Origin: Brevibacillus_H sp049846925
GTDB taxonomy: Bacteria > Bacillota > Bacilli > Brevibacillales > Brevibacillaceae
NCBI RefSeq assembly: GCF_049846925.1
Contig: NZ_JBNCMT010000023.1
Span: 1-64,000, forward strand
Direction of reading: 5' to 3'
DNA length: 64,000 nt
In this document: piece by piece, positions 1-8,349 of the stretch
How positions within the stretch are numbered: position 1 is the first letter of the stretch
Layout: each line of letters starts with the position of its first letter
Made by a program: the position numbers and the translations under genes
Notes under the pieces: model-generated
Seen by the model: only the letters and a program-made list of their open reading frames with translations
What the model was told of the DNA's origin: nothing
The model's database searches: none

Positions 1-375
1 GTGATAGGAATCCGAAATTTCAATGTTCTCAATGATGTTATTGGATGAATTCACCTTCACTGCCGCATATTCTTCACGTGAATTCATGCTTTTGCTTCCA
101 TGCTCCACCTTCAACTGATCGAGATGGACATTTGGTGAATCGATTTGGATCACATTGCCGGTCGCATCTCCACGAATAATGGTATTGCTCTTTCCTATGA
201 TGGTTAGCGGCTTTGTGATTACGAGATTCCCCTCATACGTTCGATCGTCCAAAGTAATCGTTGCATTTGCTTGCGCCTGATCAATCTTCTCTTGCAACGA
301 TTCCTCTGCGAATGTGATTGACATGCTGATTGACCAAAGAAGTACTCCTAGCCACAAAGCTGCTAATTTTCTCAT
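1..375 (-). CDS. nosD: NosD, periplasmic copper-maturation beta-helix protein (partial)
   Basis: This is the 5' part of a gene that runs off the left window edge; about 125 codons are visible. The protein starts MRKLAALWLGVLLWS and has a Sec-type signal peptide ending near FAEES. A right-handed beta-helix type sequence follows (ITLDDRTYEGNL, KPLTIIGKSNTIIRG, NIIENIEIS), as in NosD/CASH-domain proteins. NosD works with the NosF/NosY ABC transporter in assembling the copper-sulfide CuZ centre of nitrous oxide reductase outside the membrane. The ATG overlaps the stop of the upstream nosB by 4 bp (ATGA), so the two are probably translationally coupled. nosY and nosF would be expected just beyond the edge. 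Confidence 0.85.
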   Translation of the reverse strand, partial: MRKLAALWLGVLLWSISMSITFAEESLQEKIDQAQANATITLDDRTYEGNLVITKPLTIIGKSNTIIRGDATGNVIQIDSPNVHLDQLKVEHGSKSMNSREEYAAVKVNSSNNIIENIEISDSYH

Positions 376-935
376 TGATTTCGTTCCCTCCATAGCGGGA
401 TTACGAGTAGAAGGAATGCCGCTCCAATTAGAAAAGAACCATAGGTAAAGTAGCTGTGAGTAACAAAGTTGGCGATTGTGTTCTCACCGATCATCGGTGG
501 AATAAATGGATCAATTTTGATCGGAGCTTTCGGATCGAGATTCGTGCCAAACGCTTTTAGCCAACGATTAATGTCATAAAGCCCAAGAATTCCCCCTACA
601 CCGAAGAGTCCTACTATTCCGTACAACAACGATTTCTTTCTTAGTATTGCAACTACAAGGGTGAGAACCGCCATCCCGCCAATCACCCAAGGCAAGAACT
701 GCAACTCTGGGAATGTTTCTTCGCTGAATGGAGCCATGCCAACGTAATGATTCAGTCCGTTTACAATGTCATATTTTCCATCTAGCTTATAAGGGTAAAC
801 AATAATATCAAGTCCTTCTGGATATTGAGGGGCAAAAAATTTCATTTGCCACCAAGGGAAAAAGATGGACACCGCTATCAGTACAGAAGCAATACCGATC
901 ATCACAGTAGAAGTCAGTGATAGTTTTCGTGCCAC
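372..935 (-). CDS. nosB: NosB, membrane protein of clade II nos clusters
   Basis: This is a hydrophobic protein of about 187 residues with four predicted membrane segments: near residues 12-30 (VMIGIASVLIAVSIFFPW), 82-100, 105-122 and 165-185. It lies between nosZ and nosD. In clade II (atypical) nos clusters of Gram-positive bacteria, a membrane protein of this size and place is called NosB; its function is not established. The first ATG (944) touches an AGGAG motif with no spacer. A GTG at 935 has that motif 9 nt upstream and is preferred. The name rests on position and topology, since the family has no obvious catalytic motif. Confidence 0.72.
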   Translation of the reverse strand: MARKLSLTSTVMIGIASVLIAVSIFFPWWQMKFFAPQYPEGLDIIVYPYKLDGKYDIVNGLNHYVGMAPFSEETFPELQFLPWVIGGMAVLTLVVAILRKKSLLYGIVGLFGVGGILGLYDINRWLKAFGTNLDPKAPIKIDPFIPPMIGENTIANFVTHSYFTYGSFLIGAAFLLLVIPLWRERNQ

Positions 936-1013
936 TCTACTCATCTCCTATTTAAATTAGGAAAAGAAGGGGCATCACATGGACACCCGCTTCATTTCCA
1001 AAGTCTGAACCTC

Positions 1014-2888
1014 TTAATTTTTTGGTTTTACCAGCAAGTAACCTGTCATTTCTTGGTGAAGCGCAGAGCAGAAGTTTGTGCAATAGATCGGGAATGTTCC
1101 CGCTTTATCAGCAGTGAACTCCATTGTTCTTGTTTCACCTGGTTGAATTTCGAAGTTCAGGTTTAAGTTGTTGATACCAAAGCCGTGGGTAATGTCCTCA
1201 TCCAAATCGATGTTGGTCAGATGGATGACTACTTTGTCGCCTTGGTTTACTTCAATAACGTCTTGACGTTTTGCTTTTGCATCAAGGATGAACTTCGAAC
1301 GCATTGCAATACCGTAAACGTGTACTTCATTGCCTTTACGCTCGATACGTGCATCATCAGCTTTCCAAACAGAATTAGGTCGTTTTTCATCCTTCTCAAT
1401 AACTTCAGTTGTCTTGATCTTGTCTGCTTTGATCATTTGAGCATAGTGAGGCTCTGGGTCAACTGGTGCTGATTGAATGACTCTCATCTTGTCTCCAGAC
1501 AGATCAATCAACTGCATGGATTCAGGGTGAGATGGACCTACAGAAAGATAGCTGTCTTTTGCAATTTTGTTCAGAGATACTAAGTATTTACCATCTGGGC
1601 TAGCACTGTCACCTTCTGCTGCAGCACTGTGTCCAGGAGAGTATTGAACAGCAACACGGTCAAGAGTTTCACCGGTTTGTACATTCCACTTAACTACCTC
1701 AGATGAGATGAACATGGTTGTATAAGCTAAACCTTTGTCGTCGAATTGAGTATGAAGTGGTCCAAGAGCATTCGGTGGGTTCACTTCACGTTCCATAACG
1801 GAATTGTAATCAAGAACTGGAATGCCTTTTTCTTCGCCAGAGAACTTCTTGTTTTTGATAGCATCGAATGCTTTTTCAAAAGAGAACACAGTCATTGCAG
1901 GAGCCAATTTACCAGAAGCAATAAAATTCTTACCATCTGGAGTTACGTCAACCCCGTGCGGAGACTTGGCAACTGGTACCAGGTAGATACCACCCTTGTG
2001 TTTCTCAGGGAAGATCACCTTCGAACCGCCAACCTCTTCAAATTGACCAGCAGCAACCATCTTTTCGAGCTCTTTCCAATTCCAGAGAATAATGTAGTCG
2101 CGGTCTTTTTGGGAAGCGTTGATTTCCAGGTTCGTTGTTGCTTCTTCTGTATTGTAGGTTGTCATAACAGCCCACTCATGAGAAGGTCCTTTACCCGCAT
2201 CGGACAAGTCATAGTTCCAAGGTGGCAGGGCAACTTGCCAAGGAATGGAAAGTTTTTTGCTCGCCTCATCAAATTTCACAGCAGACAATGTACCTCTGAA
2301 CTCTTTGCTGTAGTCATCGAGTGACGCATATTTGCGCTCGAGCGGAACAGCGAAACGAGTCGGCATGAACAAGTACTCTGTATTTTCAGTAACGAAGGCA
2401 GCGCAGTGAGGACCCGCAACGTTCGGTGCTTGAATCATGTCAATAGTCTGGAATGTTTTCAGATCCATTACCGCCGCACGGTTGTTGGCTACGTCAGTAG
2501 CGAACATCCATTTTCCATCGTATTCCCCTTTTGTTTCAGAGAATGCCGGATGGTGGAAGTCACCCCATGTGTATCCGCCTAACATTTCTTTGGTTTCTTT
2601 TTCATATCCATAACCCGTTGCAGAATCGATGGAGAATACAGGAACCGTACGGATCTTTCTCATGGATGGAACGCCATAGACGAACAGATGTCCAGAGTGT
2701 CCACCAGAAGCAAACAAATAGTACTCATCCAATTTACCGAAAGGTACGTGTACTTTTTCGGCATCAGATTTGATCTTCGTGTCTTCCGCTGTTGTTTTAG
2801 GACCTACGGAAGTTGAGCCAGCAAAAAACACAGTTGCTGCAATGAACCCCGTAAGAACCCCGGAGACGATTGGAACAATCTTCTTCAT
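1014..2888 (-). CDS. nosZ: Nitrous oxide reductase NosZ (clade II, Sec-exported)
   Basis: This multicopper enzyme reduces N2O to N2 outside the cytoplasmic membrane. The 624 residues comprise an N-terminal hydrophobic segment without a twin-arginine motif, which marks clade II, then a seven-bladed propeller and a C-terminal cupredoxin domain. Histidine motifs fitting the CuZ ligands are spread over the propeller: GGHSGH near 63, DFHHP near 110, GPHCA, GPSHEW, SPHGVD and GPLHTQ. The CuA site is CTNFCSALHQEM near residues 603-614, with both Cys, His and Met present. A GAGGAGG ribosome site precedes the ATG. The gene is the second in nosC-nosZ-nosB-nosD and shares the FNR-type promoter upstream of nosC. 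Confidence 0.97.
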   Translation of the reverse strand: MKKIVPIVSGVLTGFIAATVFFAGSTSVGPKTTAEDTKIKSDAEKVHVPFGKLDEYYLFASGGHSGHLFVYGVPSMRKIRTVPVFSIDSATGYGYEKETKEMLGGYTWGDFHHPAFSETKGEYDGKWMFATDVANNRAAVMDLKTFQTIDMIQAPNVAGPHCAAFVTENTEYLFMPTRFAVPLERKYASLDDYSKEFRGTLSAVKFDEASKKLSIPWQVALPPWNYDLSDAGKGPSHEWAVMTTYNTEEATTNLEINASQKDRDYIILWNWKELEKMVAAGQFEEVGGSKVIFPEKHKGGIYLVPVAKSPHGVDVTPDGKNFIASGKLAPAMTVFSFEKAFDAIKNKKFSGEEKGIPVLDYNSVMEREVNPPNALGPLHTQFDDKGLAYTTMFISSEVVKWNVQTGETLDRVAVQYSPGHSAAAEGDSASPDGKYLVSLNKIAKDSYLSVGPSHPESMQLIDLSGDKMRVIQSAPVDPEPHYAQMIKADKIKTTEVIEKDEKRPNSVWKADDARIERKGNEVHVYGIAMRSKFILDAKAKRQDVIEVNQGDKVVIHLTNIDLDEDITHGFGINNLNLNFEIQPGETRTMEFTADKAGTFPIYCTNFCSALHQEMTGYLLVKPKN

Positions 2889-2929
2889 GAAGAATCCTCC
2901 TCAAAATTTTCATCAAAGAAATAAGATAA

Positions 2930-3376
2930 TTACTTTTCTGACGCTAGTTTTAACGCTTTCAGAATTGCTTCGCGTTCCTCATCTGTCAATGGATTACCAC
3001 CAATAACGCCAGACATTACGGCAGAAGTCGGCTTCTTGAGGAACTCTTCAATTGGTACCCCGTGCTTATCTTTCACGTTAACAAATGCTTTGGATAAATC
3101 AGGTCCAGCTGCTCCACCTTGCAAGTTTAGAGCTGAAATGGAGTGACATCCAATACAACCTTTTGTTGTAAAAATCTGACCTTCTGATGAAGAAGCAGTT
3201 GCCGCAGGTGCTGCAGGTGCTGCAGGCGTTTCTGCTTTACTCTCATCTGCCTTGGCAGGAGTAGAAGTTGCAGGTTCGCTGGCAACATCCTTAGAACCCT
3301 GGGATTGATAGTAAACATATCCCCCTGCAAACGTGATTGCAAAGCAAAGGAAGAATATCAAAAGATTTTTATTCAT
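2930..3376 (-). CDS. nosC: NosC, membrane-anchored c-type cytochrome
   Basis: This 148-residue monohaem cytochrome c has an N-terminal membrane anchor (about residues 4-22). An Ala/Pro/Glu-rich linker spans about 30-65. The haem motif CIGCH is at 74-78, and a likely axial Met lies near 121 in SAVMSGVIGG. It probably passes electrons from the quinol or cytochrome chain to NosZ CuA; this is inferred from its place 41 bp upstream of nosZ and from the nosC-nosZ order known in Gram-positive denitrifiers. The ribosome site GGGAGG lies 7 nt before the ATG. It is the first gene of the operon and lies directly behind the promoter at 3403-3452. Confidence 0.9.
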   Translation of the reverse strand: MNKNLLIFFLCFAITFAGGYVYYQSQGSKDVASEPATSTPAKADESKAETPAAPAAPAATASSSEGQIFTTKGCIGCHSISALNLQGGAAGPDLSKAFVNVKDKHGVPIEEFLKKPTSAVMSGVIGGNPLTDEEREAILKALKLASEK

Positions 3377-3402
3377 ACTAAACCTCCCTTCATTCGTACT
3401 TC

Positions 3403-3452
3403 ACTTACTATGATATTCCTATAATTTTCCCATACCTGTGTTTTCTGTCACA
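3403..3452 (-). promoter_or_regulatory. nosCZBD promoter with FNR-type site at -41.5
   Basis: Read on the minus strand, TGTGACAGAAAACACA (3452-3437) matches the FNR/CRP consensus TGTGA-N6-TCACA at 9 of 10 positions. A -10 hexamer TATCAT lies at 3415-3410, giving a start point near 3403. The palindrome centre is then at -41.5, the textbook position for class II activation with no need for a -35 box. Anaerobic induction through Fnr is the simplest reading; an NO-sensing Crp-family relative (Dnr type) is an alternative. Confidence 0.75.
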
Positions 3453-3465
3453 CTTCACAAAGTTG

Positions 3466-3804
3466 TCAAACTATGTCACAAATTAGCAAAAGCGCTTCTT
3501 CCATAGCCTCTCGAGCCGTTACCACTGCGGTTTCTATATCTTTTTTAGTTGCTTGATCAATATGAATACCAACAATAACTGTCACAGATTTGTTACATTT
3601 CCGGCATGCTTGTCTGGCAAATTCGACTGCAAGTTCGTCCTCTCTATGACCAGGCACGGTAACAAGACCTACTTCTACTTCGCCATCAACAAGGTAAGCT
3701 GTTGCCGTTGCGCCGATGTGTGCAACACCTCCTGTTACTAGAAAGACCAAGTCTTCCCCCATTTGATAGTGTTTTACTTCGATTCCAAACGGTCTCAAGC
3801 TCAT
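3466..3804 (-). CDS. Small LpdD-like / PAC4-like domain protein
   Basis: This is a soluble protein of about 112 residues. Its central motif LVTGGVAHIGATATAYL and a C-terminal helix resemble the small LpdD-like (gallate decarboxylase subunit D / proteasome assembly chaperone 4-like) family. Those proteins are thought to assist prenylated-flavin enzymes or to act as small chaperones. No partner UbiD-like enzyme is present in the window. The longer start at 3825 has no ribosome site. The ATG at 3804 follows AAGGGATGG at suitable spacing, so it is preferred. The gene lies upstream of nosC, but the nosC promoter sits between them. The family assignment is from memory of motifs and is moderate. Confidence 0.55.
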   Translation of the reverse strand: MSLRPFGIEVKHYQMGEDLVFLVTGGVAHIGATATAYLVDGEVEVGLVTVPGHREDELAVEFARQACRKCNKSVTVIVGIHIDQATKKDIETAVVTAREAMEEALLLICDIV

Positions 3805-3866
3805 GCATATACCATCCCTTACCATTATTTATAACATGTAAATGTTGGAAATGATAGATTAAAAAA

Positions 3867-3909
3867 CGAAAAAACTGCACCATCCGTCAATATCTGACAG
3901 ATAGTGCAG
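3867..3909 (-). terminator. Rho-independent terminator after hemerythrin gene
   Basis: On the minus strand, CTGCAC at 3909-3904 pairs with GTGCAG at 3880-3875, with further pairing inside. A T6 run follows. It lies 29 bp past the hemerythrin stop codon. Confidence 0.85.
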
Positions 3910-3937
3910 AACATGTCGCTCTATTAAATATGGTTGC

Positions 3938-4474
3938 CTAGTTGATCTCGTTAAATTTTACTACCAGCTCTTCTTTTTCTGCGTCAGTCAGCATTTGTTG
4001 AGCCATTGGGAAGAGCACATTTTCTTCTTTCATAAAATGCTCTGTCAAAATCATATAGGCATTCATTAAATGGGAGGCAATACCTTTTGCTTCGTCTTTT
4101 TCTACTGTTTCGCCGATTGCAGCCATTTTTTCTGTGAATTGTTTCAGGTTTCTCTTTGCTTGATCATGCTCGTATTCCATTACAGAGATTGGTCCTGTTT
4201 CGCGGCCGATGTATTTTGCCATCATCACGAACAAAACATCTTCTTCACGAATGGAGTGAGGATCCAGTTCACTGATAAACTTCTGTGCCTTTTCGTTCAA
4301 ATGACGAAGTGCATCCGCCCAGTTACTTGTCGCTTCGTCTCCGCCAATGTCTTTTGCAAGTAGATAAAACTCGTCCATTTGTGCACGTAATGGAATATGC
4401 TCTTCTTTGAGACGAGCCAATGCGGGGCTCAAAGGTAAATTGTTCACATTTGGAATTCCACATCCGAAACTCAT
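3938..4474 (-). CDS. Hemerythrin (HHE) domain protein
   Basis: This 178-residue protein is a four-helix bundle of the hemerythrin HHE type. The expected iron-ligand motifs are KEEHIPLRAQMDEF, the paired HSIREEDVLF, MEYEHDQAK and LTEHFMKEENVLFP. Proteins of this kind bind a di-iron centre and are linked with oxygen, NO or iron-sulfur repair chemistry. The ATG at 4474 follows AAGGAGG by 8 nt and gives MSFGCGIPN; an upstream in-frame ATG at 4507 has no ribosome site. The gene is divergent from feoAB. Its own promoter has an FNR-type site, so it is probably induced together with iron uptake and N2O reduction. Confidence 0.88.
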   Translation of the reverse strand: MSFGCGIPNVNNLPLSPALARLKEEHIPLRAQMDEFYLLAKDIGGDEATSNWADALRHLNEKAQKFISELDPHSIREEDVLFVMMAKYIGRETGPISVMEYEHDQAKRNLKQFTEKMAAIGETVEKDEAKGIASHLMNAYMILTEHFMKEENVLFPMAQQMLTDAEKEELVVKFNEIN

Positions 4475-4501
4475 AGTTAAAAGCCTCCTTCGTTTTACTC
4501 T

Positions 4502-4550
4502 AAGCAACAGTATAGTCTTTCACCTAATTTGATCTGTTAATCTGATCACA
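4502..4550 (-). promoter_or_regulatory. Hemerythrin gene promoter with FNR-type site
   Basis: On the minus strand, TGTGATCAGATTAACA (4550-4535) matches TGTGA-N6-TCACA at 9 of 10 positions. A good -10 box TATACT is at 4514-4509, placing +1 near 4502 and the palindrome centre at about -40.5. No -35 box is evident, as expected for an activator-dependent promoter. Confidence 0.72.
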
Positions 4551-4611
4551 TTTAACAATAATGAGACAATTTGTTTTAAAGCCATTTTACCACGTTCCAG
4601 AAGGATAAAAA

Positions 4612-4661
4612 TGTGATTTTTGTCATACGACTCGTGTTGAAAGCATGATATAGTAAAACCT
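4612..4661 (+). promoter_or_regulatory. feoAB promoter with FNR-type site at -41.5
   Basis: TGTGATTTTTGTCATA (4612-4627) matches the TGTGA-N6-TCACA pattern at 8 of 10 positions. The -10 box TATAGT is at 4649-4654, so +1 is near 4661 and the site centre is at -41.5. This mirrors the nosC promoter exactly. A Fur box was looked for and not recognised. Confidence 0.68.
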
Positions 4662-4703
4662 GAAGCATTGATAAAGATTATCATTTTCCTTTCGGAGGCA
4701 AGT

Positions 4704-4943
4704 ATGAAAACATACAAAAATCTTGTCGACATCCAGCCAGGCACAAAGGTATGCATTTGCGATATTTCCAAGGTTAACTCGATCGTACTGCGGCGTCTCA
4801 TCGATCTGGGTATTATGGAAGGTACAGAAATTTGCATGAAACGCCGTAGCCCATTCGGAGGGCCGCTCACATTAGAGGCGAACGGACAAAGCATTGGCAT
4901 CAGGCGCAATGAAGCAAGCATGATCGAGGTGCAGTTCGTATGA
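4704..4943 (+). CDS. feoA: FeoA, ferrous iron transport accessory protein
   Basis: This 79-residue SH3-like protein reads LVDIQPGTKVCICDI, RRLIDLGIMEGTEI, RRSPFGGPL and IGIRRNEASMIEV, the usual FeoA pattern. It binds the cytoplasmic part of FeoB and modulates ferrous iron uptake. The ATG at 4704 follows CGGAGG by 6 nt; an in-frame ATG at 4668 has no ribosome site. The stop overlaps the feoB start by 4 bp. Expression is probably raised under anoxia, when Fe(II) is the available form, through the FNR-type promoter upstream. Confidence 0.95.
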   Translation: MKTYKNLVDIQPGTKVCICDISKVNSIVLRRLIDLGIMEGTEICMKRRSPFGGPLTLEANGQSIGIRRNEASMIEVQFV

Positions 4944-6949
4944 TGAAAATAGCGCTTGTAGGCAATCCCAATACAGGAAAGACCTCGCTCTTCAATACGT
5001 TGACTGGCTCATACGAGTATGTTGGCAACTGGGCGGGCGTTACTGTTGAGAAAAAAGTAGGGATGCTTAAAAACAAGCAAGGGCATCTTATTGACTTGCC
5101 GGGAATTTATTCCCTTAACCCGCTTTCTCGTGATGAAGGGGTTGCAAGTCAGTTTTTGTTGACTGAAGATTTCGAAGCGATTTTAAATATCGTCGATGCT
5201 TCTCAATTAGAACGTAATTTGTACTTAACTGTTCAATTACTGGAGTACGGGAAACCCCTGTTAGTTGGTTTAAATATGGTCGATGTGGCCCAAAATCGTG
5301 GGCTTGATATCGATCACAAAAAATTGTCAGAGCGATTGGGAGTTCCTATCGTTCCTATTGTTGCGCGTACAGGTAAGGGAAGTAATGAACTTTCATCAGA
5401 ATTAAACACCATTACGAAAAAGCAAACTCAGCCCCTCACCCTCTACTATGGTGCGATTGTTGAAAAAGCGATACTGCGTTTAGCCAATCACCTCCCTTCT
5501 GATACGACTCTTCCTGTTCGTTGGTTAGCTTTGCAGTTCCTGGAGGGTAATCCGATCGTCCGAACCGAGTGGGAAAAATATGTGGATGCGAAAACACTCG
5601 CTGAATTGTACCAAGATGTTGAGCTTCAAGTGAAACAGCAGCAACTTGCATCTTCTCTTCCGCATTTCCTCCGCCAGATTCGAACGACCTTTATTAAAGA
5701 AGTGATTGATCAGGCATTGGTGCGAACAAAAACGATTGAACATACCTTTACTGACCGGATCGATGCCATTGTGACCAACAAATACTTAGGGATGCCGATC
5801 TTTCTGCTGTTCATGTATCTGATGTTCAAATTAACATTTGATTGGGTGGGCAGCCCGCTCTCCGATCTGTTGGATGAGTTCATTTCTGGTCCGCTGAGTG
5901 AAATGGTCGTTTCGCTTTTAACCTCGATGGGCGCATCGGAATTTACTCATGCCCTGATCGTGGATGGTATTATTGGCGGCGTCGGCGGCGTACTCGTCTT
6001 CGTTCCACAAATATTTATGTTGTTTTTCCTGATCTCTTTCATCGAGGACTCTGGTTATATGTCCCGTGTTACCATCGTAATGGATAAATTAATGGAGATT
6101 GTCGGTTTGAATGGAAAGTCCTTTATCCCGATGATCATCGGATTTGGTTGTAACGTGCCAGCAGTAATGACTGCCCGTACCATTGAACAGCCAAAGGAAC
6201 GCCTGTTGACAACTCTTTTGATCCCGTTGATGTCATGTTCGGCACGTCTTCCTGTATACAGCTTGTTCGTAGGTGCTTTCTTTGTAAAAAATCAGGCATC
6301 GGTCGTTCTTTCCCTATACGTTCTCGGAATCGTTTTGGCCCTTTTACTGGCGAAGTTGTTCTCCTCTACATTGCTAAGACAGGAAACAACGATGTTCATT
6401 GTTGAACTCCCTCCTTATCGTCTGCCACAAGGTCGCACCTTGTTCCGCAGCACCTGGGAAAAAGGAAAAGGATTTATTCGCAAGGCGGGTACATTTATTC
6501 TCGGGGGTTCTGTTCTCATCTGGTTCCTCTCCTACGCTGGCCCTGGCGGTTTTGATGTTGATATGAATCATAGCTTTCTCGCCATGATTGGTGGAATCGT
6601 CGCACCTCTGCTTTCCCCAATCGGTTTTGGCAACTGGCAAGCAAGCTCGGCATTGATCACCGGATTCTTCGCCAAGGAAGTTGTCGTTTCAACGATGAAT
6701 ATTATTTATAACGCACCAGATGTGGACAGTTTGACAGGAATGGTAGGACAATTTTTTACGCCATTGCAAGCATTCTCATTTATGGCTTTTGTACTGCTTT
6801 ATGTTCCTTGTCTGGCTACTGTTGGGGTTATTCGCAAAGAAACGGCTTCAACTCGCTGGACGTTGTTTTCGATTTCCTATTCACTGGTTCTAGCCTACCT
6901 GATTTCATTCATTATTTATCGTGGAGGCTTGCTAATCGGTTTAACGTAA
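4940..6949 (+). CDS. feoB: FeoB, ferrous iron transporter with G domain
   Basis: This 669-residue protein takes up Fe2+ across the inner membrane. The N-terminal G domain shows G1 GNPNTGKTS (residues 8-16), G3 DLPG near 53 and G4 NMVD near 115, followed by the helical GDI-like spacer. The membrane part starts near residue 285 and contains the two Gate-type regions: IGFGCNVPAVMTARTIEQPKE near 397, and GFFAKEVVVSTM near 575. It starts at ATGATG overlapping the feoA stop. Length is normal. It is the middle gene of feoA-feoB-Cys-rich peptide. Confidence 0.97.
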   Translation: MMKIALVGNPNTGKTSLFNTLTGSYEYVGNWAGVTVEKKVGMLKNKQGHLIDLPGIYSLNPLSRDEGVASQFLLTEDFEAILNIVDASQLERNLYLTVQLLEYGKPLLVGLNMVDVAQNRGLDIDHKKLSERLGVPIVPIVARTGKGSNELSSELNTITKKQTQPLTLYYGAIVEKAILRLANHLPSDTTLPVRWLALQFLEGNPIVRTEWEKYVDAKTLAELYQDVELQVKQQQLASSLPHFLRQIRTTFIKEVIDQALVRTKTIEHTFTDRIDAIVTNKYLGMPIFLLFMYLMFKLTFDWVGSPLSDLLDEFISGPLSEMVVSLLTSMGASEFTHALIVDGIIGGVGGVLVFVPQIFMLFFLISFIEDSGYMSRVTIVMDKLMEIVGLNGKSFIPMIIGFGCNVPAVMTARTIEQPKERLLTTLLIPLMSCSARLPVYSLFVGAFFVKNQASVVLSLYVLGIVLALLLAKLFSSTLLRQETTMFIVELPPYRLPQGRTLFRSTWEKGKGFIRKAGTFILGGSVLIWFLSYAGPGGFDVDMNHSFLAMIGGIVAPLLSPIGFGNWQASSALITGFFAKEVVVSTMNIIYNAPDVDSLTGMVGQFFTPLQAFSFMAFVLLYVPCLATVGVIRKETASTRWTLFSISYSLVLAYLISFIIYRGGLLIGLT

Positions 6950-6969
6950 TGGAAGGGAGATGAATTTTT

Positions 6970-7116
6970 ATGATTGATATTCTCATCGGCTCTCTCGTGT
7001 TTGGTTACGCAGGTTGGACAATCTACCGATACGTAAAAAAAAGCAAGCAAGGCTCTTGTTCTGGCTGCGCCCATACTACAAGTTGTGGAGTTACCGATTG
7101 TTCAGAACAAAAATAA
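6970..7116 (+). CDS. FeoB-associated Cys-rich membrane protein
   Basis: This is a 48-residue peptide, 20 bp after feoB. One membrane helix (IDILIGSLVFGYAGWTIYRY) is followed by a basic stretch and a Cys-rich tail: CSGCAH, then CGVTDC. This matches the small FeoB-associated Cys-rich family (PF12669 type) found after feoB in Bacillota; it may help assemble or regulate FeoB, but this is unproven. The start follows GGGAGATG at 9 nt. It closes the operon and is followed by a strong terminator. Confidence 0.88.
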   Translation: MIDILIGSLVFGYAGWTIYRYVKKSKQGSCSGCAHTTSCGVTDCSEQK

Positions 7117-7131
7117 AACAGTGATGGATAC

Positions 7132-7176
7132 AACCCTTTCGAATTCATCGATTTTCTTGATTCGAAAGGGTTTTTT
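7132..7176 (+). terminator. Terminator of feo operon
   Basis: A 13-bp stem (AACCCTTTCGAAT at 7132-7144 with ATTCGAAAGGGTT at 7160-7172) is followed by a T6 run. It lies 15 bp past the last feo gene and may also stop the convergent SGNH hydrolase transcript. Confidence 0.9.
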
Positions 7177-7185
7177 GTCATTCTT

Positions 7186-8229
7186 TTATTTTACTGTGAC
7201 GGGTATTTTTATCAGTTCACCATCAAATAGAGCCTTGATAGTCGCTTCCCCTTTATCTTTTGCTTCAATCAGACCTGCCTTTACTCTCGCAACCTTGCTT
7301 TTCGTAGTAGTCCATTTTGCAAAGGCAGTGACATTTTCCCTAGCGCCATTTTTATATACTGCTGTAAGCTTCAGTTGCGTTTTTGCACCTTCTTTTAACG
7401 TAACACTCTTTTTGCTAATCAGCAGTTTCTCTGCCTTGAATTCTTTTATTACATAATTCCAGAACAAATCAGCGACAACTTCATACCCTTCTTCACTTAG
7501 ATGGATATTTAGTGGATTAGGCAAATACTTCTCAAAATCCTCAGCAATTGCATCGGCTGTCGGTACAAACGTCGCTTTTTCATTCTTGGCTACCTTTTGA
7601 ATCGTCTTGTTAAGCAAATCAAGGATTGGTTTCAATTGTTTCTGTTGTTCCTCTGGAAGGTACGAGTACGGATTGTAATACCCCATGATATAGAGGGACA
7701 CATCATCATTCAGTTCGTGAATTTCCCTTGAGATGAAAGTAAGATTGGAACCGATTTGAGTCAAAACCTGTTGCACGACAGCAGGATCAGCATTGACAGT
7801 ACCATCTGGTAATATTTTTATTTGCTTTAACAGATCATTGGCACCTGCATCCAGTGTGATGATTTCGGCGTCACGAATATTTTCACGGATGCCTTTTTCA
7901 TCCTTACTTGAATCTGTATCTTTTTTTACATCATTTTTGATATCATCGAGCACGTTGGTGGTCGTATATCCTGGTACGGCATATCGCTTGTCCCAATGTG
8001 CGAGATAGCCAATCCGTTCGATTCTCTCAGCCAAAAAATCGGTATACCCTTTCCCCAATTCATTATACGGTGTCACACCCGCTGCAAGAGAATTTCCTAA
8101 TGCCAAGTAATCGACTTCTTCTCTCTGCTCCTGCTTGGCAAAAACACTCGTAGCAAAAACGAGTGCCCAGATCAGTGTAAGCGAAACAATGATTTTGGTG
8201 CTATGATAGAAACCCTTCCGAAGATTCAC
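7186..8229 (-). CDS. Secreted SGNH/GDSL hydrolase with Big-like C-terminal domain
   Basis: The protein has 347 residues. A signal peptide (about 1-31, ending VFAKQ) is followed by an SGNH hydrolase fold: block I ALGNSLAAG (catalytic Ser near 48), block III DAGANDLL, and block V HLSEEGYEVV with the catalytic His. The family includes esterases and lysophospholipases. The last 85 residues (ISKKSVTLKEGAKTQLKLTAVY through GEATIKALFDG) look like a bacterial Ig-like (Big) domain, probably wall-associating. The start is GTG at 8229 after AAGGGGGAA. It stands alone and converges with feo. The substrate cannot be told from sequence. Confidence 0.85.
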   Translation of the reverse strand: MNLRKGFYHSTKIIVSLTLIWALVFATSVFAKQEQREEVDYLALGNSLAAGVTPYNELGKGYTDFLAERIERIGYLAHWDKRYAVPGYTTTNVLDDIKNDVKKDTDSSKDEKGIRENIRDAEIITLDAGANDLLKQIKILPDGTVNADPAVVQQVLTQIGSNLTFISREIHELNDDVSLYIMGYYNPYSYLPEEQQKQLKPILDLLNKTIQKVAKNEKATFVPTADAIAEDFEKYLPNPLNIHLSEEGYEVVADLFWNYVIKEFKAEKLLISKKSVTLKEGAKTQLKLTAVYKNGARENVTAFAKWTTTKSKVARVKAGLIEAKDKGEATIKALFDGELIKIPVTVK

Positions 8230-8349
8230 GATGATTCCCCCTTATAAAATAGAAATGATCAGAATAGTACCTATATTCAACCAAAATTTGCCAGTTCCTT
8301 TCTGTTTTGCCCATCATTGCCTAGTAAGAAAAAACGGAAGTATTCGACG

